A DNA stretch of 64,000 nt. Origin: Diphasiastrum complanatum (Eukaryota > Streptophyta > Lycopodiopsida > Lycopodiales > Lycopodiaceae). Below are positions 1-11,000 of this stretch, piece after piece; positions within the stretch are counted from its first letter, which is position 1; every line of letters starts with the position of its first letter. The translations under genes were made by a program, and so were the position numbers. The notes beneath the pieces were generated by a model. That model did no database searches. It saw nothing but the letters and a program-made list of their open reading frames with translations, and had not been told where the DNA came from. The stretch is taken from contig CM055097.1 in the NCBI GenBank assembly GCA_029204225.1, positions 1,907,414-1,971,413 of the forward strand, in the 5' to 3' direction.

Positions 1-732
1 TCTTTGGGTGTGACTTAGCTCTAGTGGGCAAAGTCTCAGAAATATTATGAGATCTTTTTTTTTTGGGATGAGGGACGGCTACGGTTTCATCCTCAACATT
101 TTTAGAGGCCGGCTTTGTGACATGAGCAATGGTAGAAGCGGGCTTGCGAGGTCCAATAGATACACCTTTTGAACTCCATAATGAATAGATCGGATCTTTT
201 CTCTCAGCAATAGCAGCTAAAACCATTTTTAAGCATTTCTTCATGCTCTGAACAGAAACAAAAAACAAGTTTAAAATATAATGACTAAAAGCTTAAATCT
301 AAAAGCTTAAATAATTTTATATCTAATAACAACTATGCTAAGCATGAAACAAACATGATTAAAAAGATATTTTATAATTACTCACCAAAGTAACTAGAGC
401 TTTATCAAAATAGGCTTTGATGGCCTCGTCCAGACAAAGTTGGATCTTTATCATAGTCTCGTTCAAAATGAAAATAGAACGAGACTTATCCATCTCCTTT
501 AGAAGTATATTCACAAAACCTTCTTCTTGATCGTCATCTGGTTGATTAGCAAGTAATCTTCCTTGAACTTTGAATTGCAGTCTCCTTTGCTAGGCTTCTC
601 AGCTAAATGAATAAAAAGCTCCGAAAGCTTTGTGTTGTTGACCCCTTTGGTGAAATAGTACATGAATTTTTTCTTATCTTTTAACGGAATATCTTGAGGT
701 TTCCCCGAAATTTTGAAAGAAATCCTCGACAT
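1..732 (-). pseudogene. Unknown multi-exon gene, 5' part, one frameshift
   Basis: I do not recognise this gene; it runs off the left edge. An ATG at 732 opens MSRISFKISGK and reads about 55 codons to near 570, where a one-base shift is needed to continue as FKVQGRLLANQPDDDQEE. That exon ends at 386 with donor TTG|GTGAGT; the acceptor TTCAG is at 248-252, and the next exon (247 to 1) continues in phase 0 as SMKKCLKMVLAAIAERKDP and stays open to the edge. It contains a basic PKKKRS stretch resembling a nuclear localisation signal. A second copy of the middle exon, similar along its length (SRSIFILNETMIKIQLC versus TRSIFILDETMLKIQLC) and with its splice donor at the same codon, lies at 55479-55757. 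Two diverged copies sharing splice structure suggest a real gene family. The frameshift may mean decay or an unseen small intron. Confidence 0.45.
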
Positions 733-961
733 TTCAAAAATTATCAAAGACAATTGAAAATCTGCAAAACAAAAGACTTTTTAGGAAAATTTAAAACACT
801 ATCTTAATGAAAATGCTGAAAACTTTAATAAAACAAGCCATTTTTGTGAAAAAAAATTAAAAAACAAAACTACAAATTGAACATATTTTCTTACTAAAAC
901 ATCTCAAAAAGATCACTTTTCTGAGACAAAGCATTGTAAAACAAGAAAATACGAGTAGCGA

Positions 962-1991
962 CCTATGCTAAGCATAGGTTGTGGTCGAGTCCTTACTAAC
1001 AACTTATGCTTAGCATAGGACGGAGACGAGATTCTTCAGTTCTAACCTCCTTTCGACCTATGCTGAGCATAGCTTTCATTTTTGATCCTATTCCAACCTA
1101 TGATCAACATAGCTTAGCAAGCAAATTGCAAAGACATCCTATGCTCAGCATAGGTCGTTACTCGCGCACTCTTGTCCAACCTATGTTGAGCATAGGATGT
1201 CTTCTCTATTTGCTTTCTAACCTATGCTAGGCATAGGTTGGAAGAGGAATCCTATGCTGAGCATAATATATGCTAAGCCGGAATCCTATGCTGAGTATAG
1301 GATATTACTAAGGACCCGAGCACAACCTATGCTCAGCATAGGTTAAAGGAGAGGACTAGTGCAGGCACCTATGCTGAGCATAGGTTACCCATGTTGCAAG
1401 AAGATGAATACAAATTAAAATATGAATTTTTTCTAATGCAAGAATTTATTACCCATGCTAAGCATAGAGCAAAGGTAAAAAATGACAATAATCTTACCGT
1501 CAAGAAATCTGGAAGCAAGAACGTATGCGAAATCTTATAGAAAGCCGTGACTTGGTCGTAGTGATTGCTTTGGCAGCATGTGGGCTTCTGAATTCGCAAA
1601 TGAGGTGAGTTATGCTTGGACTATGGTCCTTAAATAAATTTTTTTTCGAGACCCCCCGTCTCACTCCAGTCCTCCAGCTTACTTTGGGACCAAGTTGCCG
1701 CGACTCACCTCACCCCACGCCATCCTCGAGTATTAGCTCGGACAGTCCAAACCTAACCCTAACCCTAGCCCTAATAATGCTGCCAAACAGTATTTAAGGC
1801 ATGGTAGCCGCCGAAAACCAGGTACTTTTTAGGCTTGTTGCTCATTTGCATTTAGTTGATTTTTCTGTGTGCGTCTATTAAGGTTCGCATAGGTTTTTAT
1901 TTGTTCTATGACCAGCATAGGTTGCAGTTATGTTTGAGGAGCACATTTAGTGTGGTGTTAACTATTTGAACGGTCCTATGCTTAGCATAAG
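962..1991. repeat. Array of about 14 dispersed 17-bp palindromes (CCTATGCTNAGCATAGG)
   Basis: Copies start at 962, 1003, 1057, 1097, 1138, 1180, 1221, 1251, 1285, 1326, 1368, 1452, 1905 and 1975, with a half site near 1886. The consensus is an 8-bp arm, one free centre base and the reverse-complement arm. Exact copies (962, 1138, 1326, 1368) differ only in the centre base, and others have one to four changes. Between 962 and 1384 the spacing is about 34-54 bp and the intervening sequence is not repeated. Each copy could form a short hairpin in DNA or RNA. The stretch 1469-1904 between the outer copies has no gene I can support; it includes a short CCCTAA-like run near 1750-1772. Confidence 0.85.
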
Positions 1992-2287
1992 TACGTAGTT
2001 AAATTTTTTTTTGAGGTTACGATGTCAAGTAGTTCTACCTCTTCTATTCTAGTAGTTGTAACTCAATATGTTGCAACTGTGAAGAATTGAAAAAGATTTT
2101 CTATGTTAGATATAGGGGTCTTATGTTTTTTACATCAAGCATCTAGGTGTAGGATGTTGATAGGAACAAATTTGGCATAGATGACAAATTATGCATTTCC
2201 ACTTTAATGTCACTATTGAGCCAAAATAGAGTAAGAGGCTAAACTCGTGCCAATTAGAGTGTAGACAAGTGTAATGCTTTTGTTTGA

Positions 2288-2440
2288 TGAATTCCAAGAG
2301 GTCCAATAGGATTTAGAGGTGGAACCATGTGAGGTACAATAGGAAATTGAGGTGTGCTTAAATATAGTCCAATAGAATTAAGAGGTGCATGGATCAATGG
2401 TTTAATAGGATCAAGAGGTGACAAAGTATGGTCCAATCAT
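2288..2440. repeat. Degenerate minisatellite, unit about 40 bp
   Basis: Four imperfect units share TCCAATAGGATTTAGAGGTG-like cores (near 2293, 2334, 2369 and 2403) separated by variable sequence. On the minus strand it reads as repeated PLNSIG/PLNPIGPL peptides, but no start, splice or longer frame supports a gene. From 1992 to 2287 I see nothing else. Confidence 0.55.
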
Positions 2441-2499
2441 AGTTAAGCATAGTGGTAGCTCGTGGATATACTAGTATCATTGTACTCCTCATTTTGAAG

Positions 2500-2830
2500 C
2501 TAATTGATTTGATGATTATATGGAATTTGAGTGTTATTGGATTTCTAGCTTTCTCTCTCTACCCGAGAGCGCATGATATTTTCTCTCTCTCTACCTGAGG
2601 AGAGCAGCTTGTTTTTACTTAGTTTATTTTTTGAATACTTCCCACACATGTGAGTGAGAGTTGGAAGTGATTGAATGCATGTAGTAGTGTGTTTTTGCCA
2701 TAGAATCAAAGATAGATCTTGAATCTCAATCTAGTCTTGATCTTGGTGCATCTACACACCTTAGGAGATCACAAGTACATGTTGTGGACAGTCCACACGT
2801 GTAAAATTCAATAGCAACAAGTGCAACATC
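2500..2830 (+). mobile_element. LTR remnant related to the Copia LTR at 44.6-45.3 kb
   Basis: Two closely spaced TTCTCTCTCTACC(C/T)GAG motifs followed by AGCAGCTTGTTTTT, and further on TTTTTGCCATAGA, repeat the order seen at 45085-45255. The left limit is uncertain. It ends where the LTR element at 2831 begins and has no primer-binding site of its own, so it is a truncated LTR. Confidence 0.5.
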
Positions 2831-3651
2831 TGTGAAAAATGCAAAAATAAGCTTGGTAGAGGCCAAAAATCTTGTATATAGATAAACACACATGTGTGGA
2901 GCCTGTTCCCAAGTGTGAAACTAGTGTACTTGTCATGTACCATAATCATATAGGATGTACATATGAATTAATTCAAGTTCTAGTGGCTAAAAAGGCCAAA
3001 AACTAGTTTTCTAGACATATGACACATGGCATCAATCTATTGATTGCATGAGCCACATCCTTTGGTTAGGTGTCATATCCCATGTGTAGAGGACAGCTCA
3101 CACATGTGGAATAAGCTGAAGTAGGCAAATTTTGAGTTCTAGAAAATTTTCAAGTAGATCTCCATATAGAAGAAAAATAGACCAAAAGTGCTCAAAATAG
3201 AAGGTTTTGTCCAAATGTCAGTTTTGCATGATGAATCATCATATGAGAAAGCACCTTCACACATGTGGGATCAGAGGGATGATCAGTACCACTAGCTCCC
3301 ACTTATTGTATATATAGGCCATAATCATTGTGAGACACCAATCTTGGTTTTGGAAGCAATTTTGAGTGATTCTCTCCATTTGTCTACATTTGTTTTGATG
3401 GTTTTAAGGTTCTATCAATGTGTACTTGATTTTCAGGTTGGAGTCTGTACTCAGACAATGTTTCACACGTGTGAAAACATAAAGTACACTTACCTTCAAT
3501 TAATGATTGTTCTTGTTAGGATTTTGTTTCTAGAATTGATCTAGATTGATCTTAATCTGAAGTAGATTAATAGATCAAGTAATCTGACAACCAATCCCTC
3601 TTGAGGATCAGATTAGGATCCACTCTTGGTCCTTTTTGTACTTTTTGCACA
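2831..3651 (+). repeat. 5' LTR of the outer element
   Basis: Begins TGTGAAAAATG and ends GCACA next to the primer-binding site. It carries E-box palindrome CACACATGTGTG (2887-2898), perfect 16-bp palindrome TTTCACACGTGTGAAA (3461-3476) and a TATATATAG box near 3308. The match to 6698-7375 plus 13520-13673 defines its ends. Confidence 0.9.
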
Positions 3652-3663
3652 TGGTATCAGAGC
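3652..3663 (+). other. Primer-binding site TGGTATCAGAGC
   Basis: Complementary to the 3' end of plant initiator tRNA-Met and directly adjacent to the 5' LTR with no spacer. Confidence 0.9.
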
Positions 3664-5245
3664 CTAGTACAAGAGGTCTTGTTGAAATTGATAGGGTTAA
3701 TCCAAATCAAAGCCAAAATTAGCAGTTTTTTGAAAACTAGTCAAATTTTGTGTGGTGAGTTGGATTTGATAGCTATCCTCAAAATTTTTGGTCCAAATCT
3801 TGTTGTGGGCTGTAGGAACCCTTTTCACACGTGTGAGGCCGTACAGCTCCGATTTTGACTGAGAAATTTCAAAAATTTGTACAAGTTGACTCACATACCC
3901 AATTTGAGTGATTTTTGGTGCAAAATCAAGCATTTTCTATAGTGAATCTAATCCCTTGATTAGTTCTTGGATTAGATCAGCCAAAAAATTAAAATTGAAA
4001 AGGTGCATTAATTGATCTTCTCTGATTTTTTGACTGTATGTTGAAGTTAAGAGAGATTTTGCTAAAAATCATAGATTAAGGAGTGATATGCAAGGTGAGA
4101 GGTTGAAATCCATTGTACCATTACTCTAGATTTGTTCAAGAGTGATAGGGTCAAGTTTAGAAGCATCAATTTGCTAGAAAACATCTTTGAATTTGTCCTC
4201 CAAGTGAAACCTTTGAGAGTTTCTAGTGCATATAGAGCATCTATGCAAATCTTTTGTAGAATTTGACATAGATTGGCTTCAATTGAGTGTTCTAGAAAAG
4301 AGATTGAGATCCAAGTCACATTGTTCAACCCTACTCAATTTCTTTGAGTGATTGTAAGGTTTGAAAAGAGTCATTAAGATGTCTATGGCAAATGTGTAGA
4401 GAGAGATCCAATTTTCTAAGAGTTCCTTCCTTTGTAGAGGGCAAGATCTAGAAGCTCATTATGTGTTGTTATTGGTGGAGAGTTTGTCTCTTCCTAGGTG
4501 ATCAAATCTTTCTAAGTGGCATTAGCTCTTTGAAGCACAATATCTTATTGAGAAAAATCACCACTTTTGATTTTCAATTTCATTCCAAGTCTTAAAAAGT
4601 AGAGTAATTGGTGGAATCCAATAGGAGTGATTAAATTCAATTTGTTGAGCAAAAATTGACATAGAATGTATGAAACTCAAATTAGTTCTATTCAACTTTC
4701 TTTGTGAGAGTGTGAGGGTCAGTTTGTGATCCCATTGGATGTCTAGAATGAGGAGGAGTCCATATTTGAGTATTCATGCATGGTTGAGATCTTTGTGAAT
4801 CTCTAGTTGTCTAATTTTTTAAGCTTTGTGAAAAATTGGTGGTATAGTTTGTTGTCAAATCAAATCAAATTCATTATAAATCTCAAGTGCGAGATTATTT
4901 GGGTCAAGAGTGAGTCGAAAATAAGTGATTAAGTTTGATTTTCATGTATTTGAAACAAAACCCATCTTTTGTTCAAGAATCTCAAGTGTTGAGAGAATTA
5001 GTCAAGTGAAAAGGAAAATCTAGGTGTCAAATCTTTTTCATATCCATTTCAACTTTCAAAAGAAAGAGTCATTGGTATTTGATGAGTCCAATAGGAGATT
5101 GGATCTGATTTCTTTTGTGATTTGATTCAAAGATTGTGTGCTTTTGTCTTAGTGATCAAAGCAAAGTTTCCAAGTGACTAGTCATCAGTGTGAAGAATGA
5201 TTCTTAGCTTTGTGAGCTAGATCTTTTGTAGATCATTCTAGATTA
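3664..5245 (+). other. Leader and internal region of the outer element without coding signal
   Basis: About 1.6 kb of AT-rich sequence where gag would be expected. I find no gag motif and no long frame. A TCACACGTGTGA palindrome lies at 3825-3836, inside the transcribed leader. Repeated phrases of the type GAGATTG/TTTGTGA/AATAGGAG recur (for example 4617-4630 and 5083-5095), but I cannot assign them. Confidence 0.6.
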
Positions 5246-5665
5246 TTGAAGATGTTCAAATCTAGTCTCTTGAAAGTCACAAATTACATTTGTAGAATCA
5301 TATCACAGGTTTTTATTCACATGGCATCAATAGGTGGCATCCTATTGAAGGTAAGAAAGGATCCTAAGTGCAACCTTTGTGGAAAGGGAGGATATATTTT
5401 CTCAAGATGCTACAAAAAGAAGACCAATCCATCCAAGGAGAACCAAGCCAAGGGGGCCGAGGTGAAAGATGGAGCTTCAAGTTTGAAATGCAAATACAAG
5501 AAGGACAAGTCCAAGGAAAGGTGTTTCCTTTGTGGAAAGGTGAATGAGGCTTGGAGTCTCACAAGGACTTGCAAGATTGTCTTCAAGAGTCCATTACAAC
5601 ACATGTTGAATCTTTTGAAATTTTTCATTTGGAAGTGCATTGTTGGGTTCAAGATGCAAAGATAG
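5246..5665 (+). pseudogene. Gag-like fragment with zinc-knuckle remains
   Basis: A 139-codon frame holding KCNLCGKGGYIFSRCYKKK at about residues 40-58, which has the spacing of a retroviral CCHC knuckle (CX2CX4HX4C) with the histidine position changed. A second partial CFLCGKV follows about 40 residues later. Lysine-rich linkers surround them, as in Copia Gag. The frame ends at 5665 and coding signal passes to the +1-shifted frame of the next ORF, so this is either a relic of a Gag-Pol ORF or a frameshift arrangement. Confidence 0.45.
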
Positions 5666-6690
5666 ATGTCACTTTCATGAAAGTAACTTGGATTTATTTT
5701 ATGTCCTTGGAAAGTATTTTGCTTGTAACTTTGGACAAGTTCAAACTTATTGTTATTATCCAAGAGAAATCAATCAAGAATAAGGAGCAATCACAAAATG
5801 AAAATAGTTTCTTTTATGCTCTCATGTCAACTTATGAAGAACCATTTTGCTTTGAAGAGATTTTTGTATCTCAAAGGTGGATTAAGGTAATACTAGTTGA
5901 GTGTGATGCCTTAAAAGATAGCAAAATATGTTTTCATTGTAAGCTTACATTAGTTTTGACGTCAAGGAAATGGAAATATCTTCATAATGTAGGATCTTTT
6001 GGTTTCAATAAGATCATAAATGATGTGTTCATTCATAAAGATGAAAACTGTAAGTTTTCAATCTTAAAGGCAAGTTGTAGACTTCTTATGAGAATAAGTG
6101 AAGCATCCGAAGTGGACACTTATATCCATAAGCAAGTAGTTAGCCTTATTGAGATGGAAATGCCTTTTGATTTCAATATTAGAAAAATCATGCCAAGTTG
6201 TGGTGATTTTTGGACTTATGTTTCTAGCATAAGTAATTTTAATAATCATAGGAAGTGCATATTGTGTGGTCATAGTTGTTGTGATCATTATGAGACATGG
6301 AAGTCTCGGATTTCCATAAAAAAGGAGCACCATGAAGAGGATCTTAAAGAATCATCTCAAGGTTCAAGTGTGCCAAGGATTGAGGAAGAGAGACCTTCTC
6401 AAGTTGTGATTCCAAAAAGAAACTCAAGAAATATGGTTGATTCCATGTGTCTCACATTTCAAGGGAAAGAGGAGCATATCTCATGTGGTATACATCTCAT
6501 ACTTACTTCTCTTATGTCATTTGATAAATCTATTTGCTTTAGTGAGATCATTGCATCTCAAAATTGGAGTAAAGCCATACTAGTTGAGTATAAAGTCTCT
6601 CTTGAGAACATAGATGATGTTCTTAAAAGGTTGAAATTGATTTTAAATCAAATAGAAAGCCAATCTAAATTTACCAAGCTAGATTTTTGA
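5551..6690 (+). CDS. 379-codon ORF of the non-autonomous element
   Basis: Uninterrupted frame filling the 3' half of the internal region and ending 7 bases before the 3' LTR. The C-terminal part (PKRNSRNMVDSMCLTFQGKE, then ASQNWSKAILVEY) aligns in order with the linker between integrase and RT of the nested Copia (SSRAKVEPSRLTYQGK, then NSKEWYKAMLDEY). An earlier stretch (residues about 90-130, FVSQRWIKVILVECDALKD) looks like a second diverged copy of the same linker. No catalytic motif of protease, integrase, RT or RNase H is present. About 380 codons without a stop, in an element whose LTRs have diverged a few percent, hints at selection or recent origin. Function unknown; it could be chance survival. 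Confidence 0.5.
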   Translation: MESHKDLQDCLQESITTHVESFEIFHLEVHCWVQDAKIDVTFMKVTWIYFMSLESILLVTLDKFKLIVIIQEKSIKNKEQSQNENSFFYALMSTYEEPFCFEEIFVSQRWIKVILVECDALKDSKICFHCKLTLVLTSRKWKYLHNVGSFGFNKIINDVFIHKDENCKFSILKASCRLLMRISEASEVDTYIHKQVVSLIEMEMPFDFNIRKIMPSCGDFWTYVSSISNFNNHRKCILCGHSCCDHYETWKSRISIKKEHHEEDLKESSQGSSVPRIEEERPSQVVIPKRNSRNMVDSMCLTFQGKEEHISCGIHLILTSLMSFDKSICFSEIIASQNWSKAILVEYKVSLENIDDVLKRLKLILNQIESQSKFTKLDF

Positions 6691-6697
6691 GGAGGAG
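6689..6697 (+). other. Polypurine tract GAGGAGGAG
   Basis: Lies immediately before the 3' LTR of the outer element; primes plus-strand DNA synthesis in LTR elements. The same nine bases serve the nested Copia on the other strand (8058-8066). Confidence 0.85.
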
Positions 6698-7375
6698 TGT
6701 GAAAAATGCAAAAATAAGCTTAGTAGAGGCCAAAAATCTTGTATATAGATAAACACACATGTGTGGAGCCTGTTCCCAAGTGTGAAACTAGTGTACTTGT
6801 CATGTACCATAATCATATAGGATGTACATATGATTTAATTCAAGTTCTAGTGGCTAAAAAGGCCAAAAACTAGTTTTCTAGACATATGACACATGGCATC
6901 AATCTATTGATTGCATGAGCCACATCCTTTGGTTAGGTGTCATATCCCATGTGTAGAGGACAACTCACACATGTGGAATAAGCTGAAGTAGACGAATTTT
7001 GAGTTCTAGAAGATTTCCACGTAGATCTCCATATAGAAGGAAAATAGACCAAAAGTGCTCAAAATAGAAGGTTTTGTCCAAATGTCAGTTTTGCATGATG
7101 AATCATCATATGACAAAGCACCTTCACACATGTGGGATCAGAGGGATGATTAGTACCACGAGTTTCCACTTATTGTATATATAGAGCCACATTTGGCCAT
7201 AATCATTGTGAGACACCAATCTTGGTTTTGGAAGCAATTTTGAGTGATTCTCTCCATTTGTCTACATTTGTTTTAATTGTTTTGAGGTTCTATCAATGTG
7301 TACTTGATTTTCAGGTTGGAGTCCATACTCAGACAGGGTTTCACACGTGGGATTCCAGAAAGTACACCTACCTTC
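6698..7375 (+). repeat. 3' LTR of the outer element, first part
   Basis: Matches 2831-3490 with scattered substitutions and an extra 11 bp near 7184. Broken at CCTTC (7371-7375) by the nested Copia. Confidence 0.9.
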
Positions 7376-8057
7376 TGTACAAATTACAACAAATAAGGAT
7401 CCTAAAACACTTGAAATGATGAGGGAAACAATAGATTATAATTTCATAAGATTAGCACAAGTTGAACCATCAAAATCCATCAAAAATCTATGCTTGAACC
7501 TCACTAAATGGCCCAAATCCTTGAAGAAGGCTTCACACGTGTGAAAGTACGGCCTCCCACAGTCTGAGTACTGTACACCAGACCTACATTCAATCCTATA
7601 ATCATTAGTAATCACAAGTACTTAAACAATTATGAACATAGAGAGCAATTGCACCATTATGAGAGAAAAAACATGAAATTGCTTGATTGATTTTGGTGAG
7701 ATATCATCACCTATATATACATGATCCATCACGGTTTTGGACAGGTATGAGTAGCCCTAAACCTATCCCTAATGCTAATTTTGGTGGATCTTTCATCCCT
7801 ACCAAGTTAGGGTTGGAATCTTGGAGATCCCTCAACAATGCAAAAATTACCAAAAATAGCTCCTATTTTTTCTCCCTTGTATCTAAGCATAATTTGGACT
7901 CATTCCAAAGGTTCTAACACTTAGGTCTACTTGAGAACATCCTTATGAATGGAATCCTATGCTATTTGGCACGTGTGACAAGCCACATCATGACCATCTA
8001 ACTATTTACAAGTCATATGACCAAAACTAGTCAAGCTAGAATTGTGAATTTTTAACA
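7376..8057 (-). repeat. 3' LTR of the nested Copia
   Basis: Reads TGTTAAAAATTC at its start on the minus strand and ...TTGTACA at its end. Carries TTCACACGTGTGAA at 7532-7545 and a TATATATAG box near 7711-7719. Near-identical to 12833-13514. Confidence 0.95.
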
Positions 8058-8066
8058 CTCCTCCTC
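8058..8066 (-). other. Polypurine tract of the nested Copia
   Basis: GAGGAGGAG on the minus strand, directly before the 3' LTR and just after the pol stop codon. Confidence 0.85.
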
Positions 8067-8071
8067 ACTAT

Positions 8072-11000
8072 CTAGCTTGGTTCAATCATTGCTTTACTAA
8101 TCACTCCAAGTGATGATCTGAACTTCATAAAAGGTGTCTTTTGAAGTGGTTTAGTAAGTAGATCAGCTACACATTCATTGCTTGGAACATGCTCCAAAGC
8201 AATCTCCTTGGCCTGCACCATTTCTCTCACAAAGTGATGGCATATCTCAATGTGCTTAGATCTTGCATGGAAGATTGGGTTAGATGCAAGGTGTTGGGCT
8301 GATATATTGTCATTGTAGATGATTGGTGCCTCCTCTGAATCCATGATCTTTAGTTCCACCAATAATCTCTTGATCCAAAGTACCTCCTTTGTAGTGGTTG
8401 TCAAAGCTTTGTACTCGGCCTCGGTTGAAGATAGAGATATAGTTTCTTGCTTTTTTGAAAGCCATGAAACCAAACCTTCTCCTATGAAAGTTGAATAGGC
8501 ACTTGTTGATTTCCTATCCCTCTTGTCCCCTTCAAAATCTGAATCACTAAATGCATGAAGGTTAATCACATCTCCTCTATATAGAATCCCAAAATCCAAT
8601 GTACCCGAGATGTATCTTAGAATCCTCTTAGACTTTTTCCAATGGATATTCAATGGCTTTTGCATGGATTGGCTCAACCTACATACACTAAAGCTAAGAT
8701 CTGGTCTAGTTATAGTGATCCACATTAAGGAACCTATAAGTTGCCTAAACAAAGTTATGTCCATGAAGGATCTTTCATCATCTTCATTTGGCACTTTAAC
8801 ATCTTGCTCCATTGGTGTGTCAACACTTTTGCATACTTCCATCTTAAACTTCTTCAAAAGACTTTGAGCATAGTTTACTTGACTTATAAAGATAAAATCA
8901 GACCCTCTAAGTACTTCTATGCCTAAGATGAAGTGAAGACACCCTAGATCTACCATCTTGAACTCTAAGGATAGATCTATCTTGATTTTTTCAATACCAT
9001 CAACACTATTTCCACTAATGATGATGTCATCTACATAAATGAGTAAAAGTACAATACCAACATCATCAAACTTAATGTAAAGAGTGGGATCATATTCACT
9101 TTGAACAAAAGAAAGTGAAATAAGATAGCAATGTAGTCTTGAATTCCAAGATCTCGAGGCTTGCTTCAAGCCATAGATGCTTCTTTGGAGATGGCATACT
9201 TTGTTCTCCATTCCATGCTTGATGAACCCTTGTGGCTGCTCCATATAGATATCCTCTTCCAAAAAACCATTCAAGAAAGCATTAGAGACATCCATTTGAC
9301 ATAGAATCCATCCAAAATGTGATGCAAGTGCAATGATTAGTCTTATTGTGACCATCTTGGCCATGGGTGCAAAAGTTTCCTCATAGTCTATCCCTCTCTC
9401 TTGAGCATAACCTTTTGCAACTAATCTTGTTTTATGTTTGTTAACACTCCCATTTGCATTCAACTTAAGCTTGAAGACCCACTTGCATCCTATTACATTC
9501 CTTTGAGGTCTCTCAACAAGCAACCAAGTTTCATTCTCAATCAAGGCATCATACTCATCCAACATAGCTTTATACCATTCTTTGGAGTTCAATGCATCTT
9601 CAACATTAGACGGTTTTTCAAAACTAGATAAAGCATAAGAAGTGGATGAGATACCCTCAACTTGCTGTCCTTTGCCTTGATATGTGAGCCTTGATGGCTC
9701 CACTTTTGCCCTTGAAGATCTCCTTGGTGTGATAGGTGGGTTTGGTGCTTGCTCCTCCATGAGCTCCTCCTCAAAACCAAGATCTTGCTCCTCGGCCATC
9801 TTCTTCTTGATTGTTGGAGCACTTGAGCCTTCTTCAAGCATATGCATATGATGTTCATCAAAGATGACATCCCTTGAAACAACAAATTTGTTCAAGGATG
9901 GGAGATAGACTTTGTAGCCCTTGCTTGAGCTTGCATATCCAAGCATGATCCCTCTTGTGGAAGATGGATCCTCCTTGGTTCTTGTTTCCAATGGCACATG
10001 CACATAACATATACACCCAAAAACTTTCAAGTGATTAATATTGGGTTTCTTTCCATACAACATCTCATAAGGAGTTTTGCCTTCAATTGCTTTGCAAGAC
10101 ACCCTATTCATCAAGTAGTTTGCACATACAAGAGACTCACCCCAAAAGGATTTGGGCAAACAAGCATCTAATCTTAAAGCCTTAGAACATTCACATAATG
10201 TTCTATTCCTTCTTTCAGCAACTCCATTTTGTTGAGGAGTGTAAGGACAAGAAGTCTCTTTCTTGATCCCTTCCTCCTCACAAAAGGCCTTGAACTCATT
10301 GGAGATGAATTCTCCACCATTGTCACTTCTAAGAATCTTGATGCGATGATTATGATGCTTTTCCACAAACAACTTGAACTTTACAAAAGTATCAAATACT
10401 TGAGACTTGAAGGAAAGTAAGAACACCCAACAATATCTTGAGTAGTCATCAATGAAGGTTAAAAACATGGATGAACCTCCATTAGATTTGGTGCTAGCAA
10501 TGTGCACATCCGAGTGTATGAGTTCAAGAGGATGAGATGACTTTGTGATGGAGTTAGGAAAGACCTTCTTATGTGCCTTGGATAAGGCACAAGCTTCACA
10601 AACCTTGTCTTCCTTCCCAATAGACCTTGGTAGGCCTAAAGCATACTCCTCCTTGATCATAGCCTCCATGGAACCCGAGTTGACATGTCCAAGTCTTTTG
10701 TGCCATAAAGTAAAGGTAGATATCTTGCTCTTCTCGGCCAACATGACAACATTAGTATCCACAAATGCATCCAGCTTATAAAGTTTGCCAAGTCTAGTGC
10801 CCTTAGCCACTATCTTACCCTTCTTCTTGATGAAACATTCATTTGAAGCAAAGTCAACATTGAAACCATTGTCTACCATTTGGCCAACACTTAGTAGATT
10901 CTTTGTTATTGTAGGAATGTACAAAACACCTTCTATGTTGATCTTTTTGGAAGATCCTAAGCAAAGGGGAATGCTACCAACTCCTTCAATCTTACAAGCT

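Noticed and set aside
1006-1230. 74-codon frame with repeated PMLSIG peptides
   Set aside because: Produced by reading through the palindromic repeats; no start context, splice or conservation evidence.
1748-1774. Interstitial telomere-like CCCTAA run
   Set aside because: Only about four imperfect units (CCTAACCCTAACCCTAGCCCTAA); too short to claim telomeric origin, and the usual plant unit is CCCTAAA.
962-1991. CRISPR-like repeat-spacer array
   Set aside because: Short fully palindromic repeats with irregular 17-37 bp gaps, no cas genes, and clearly eukaryotic plant context.
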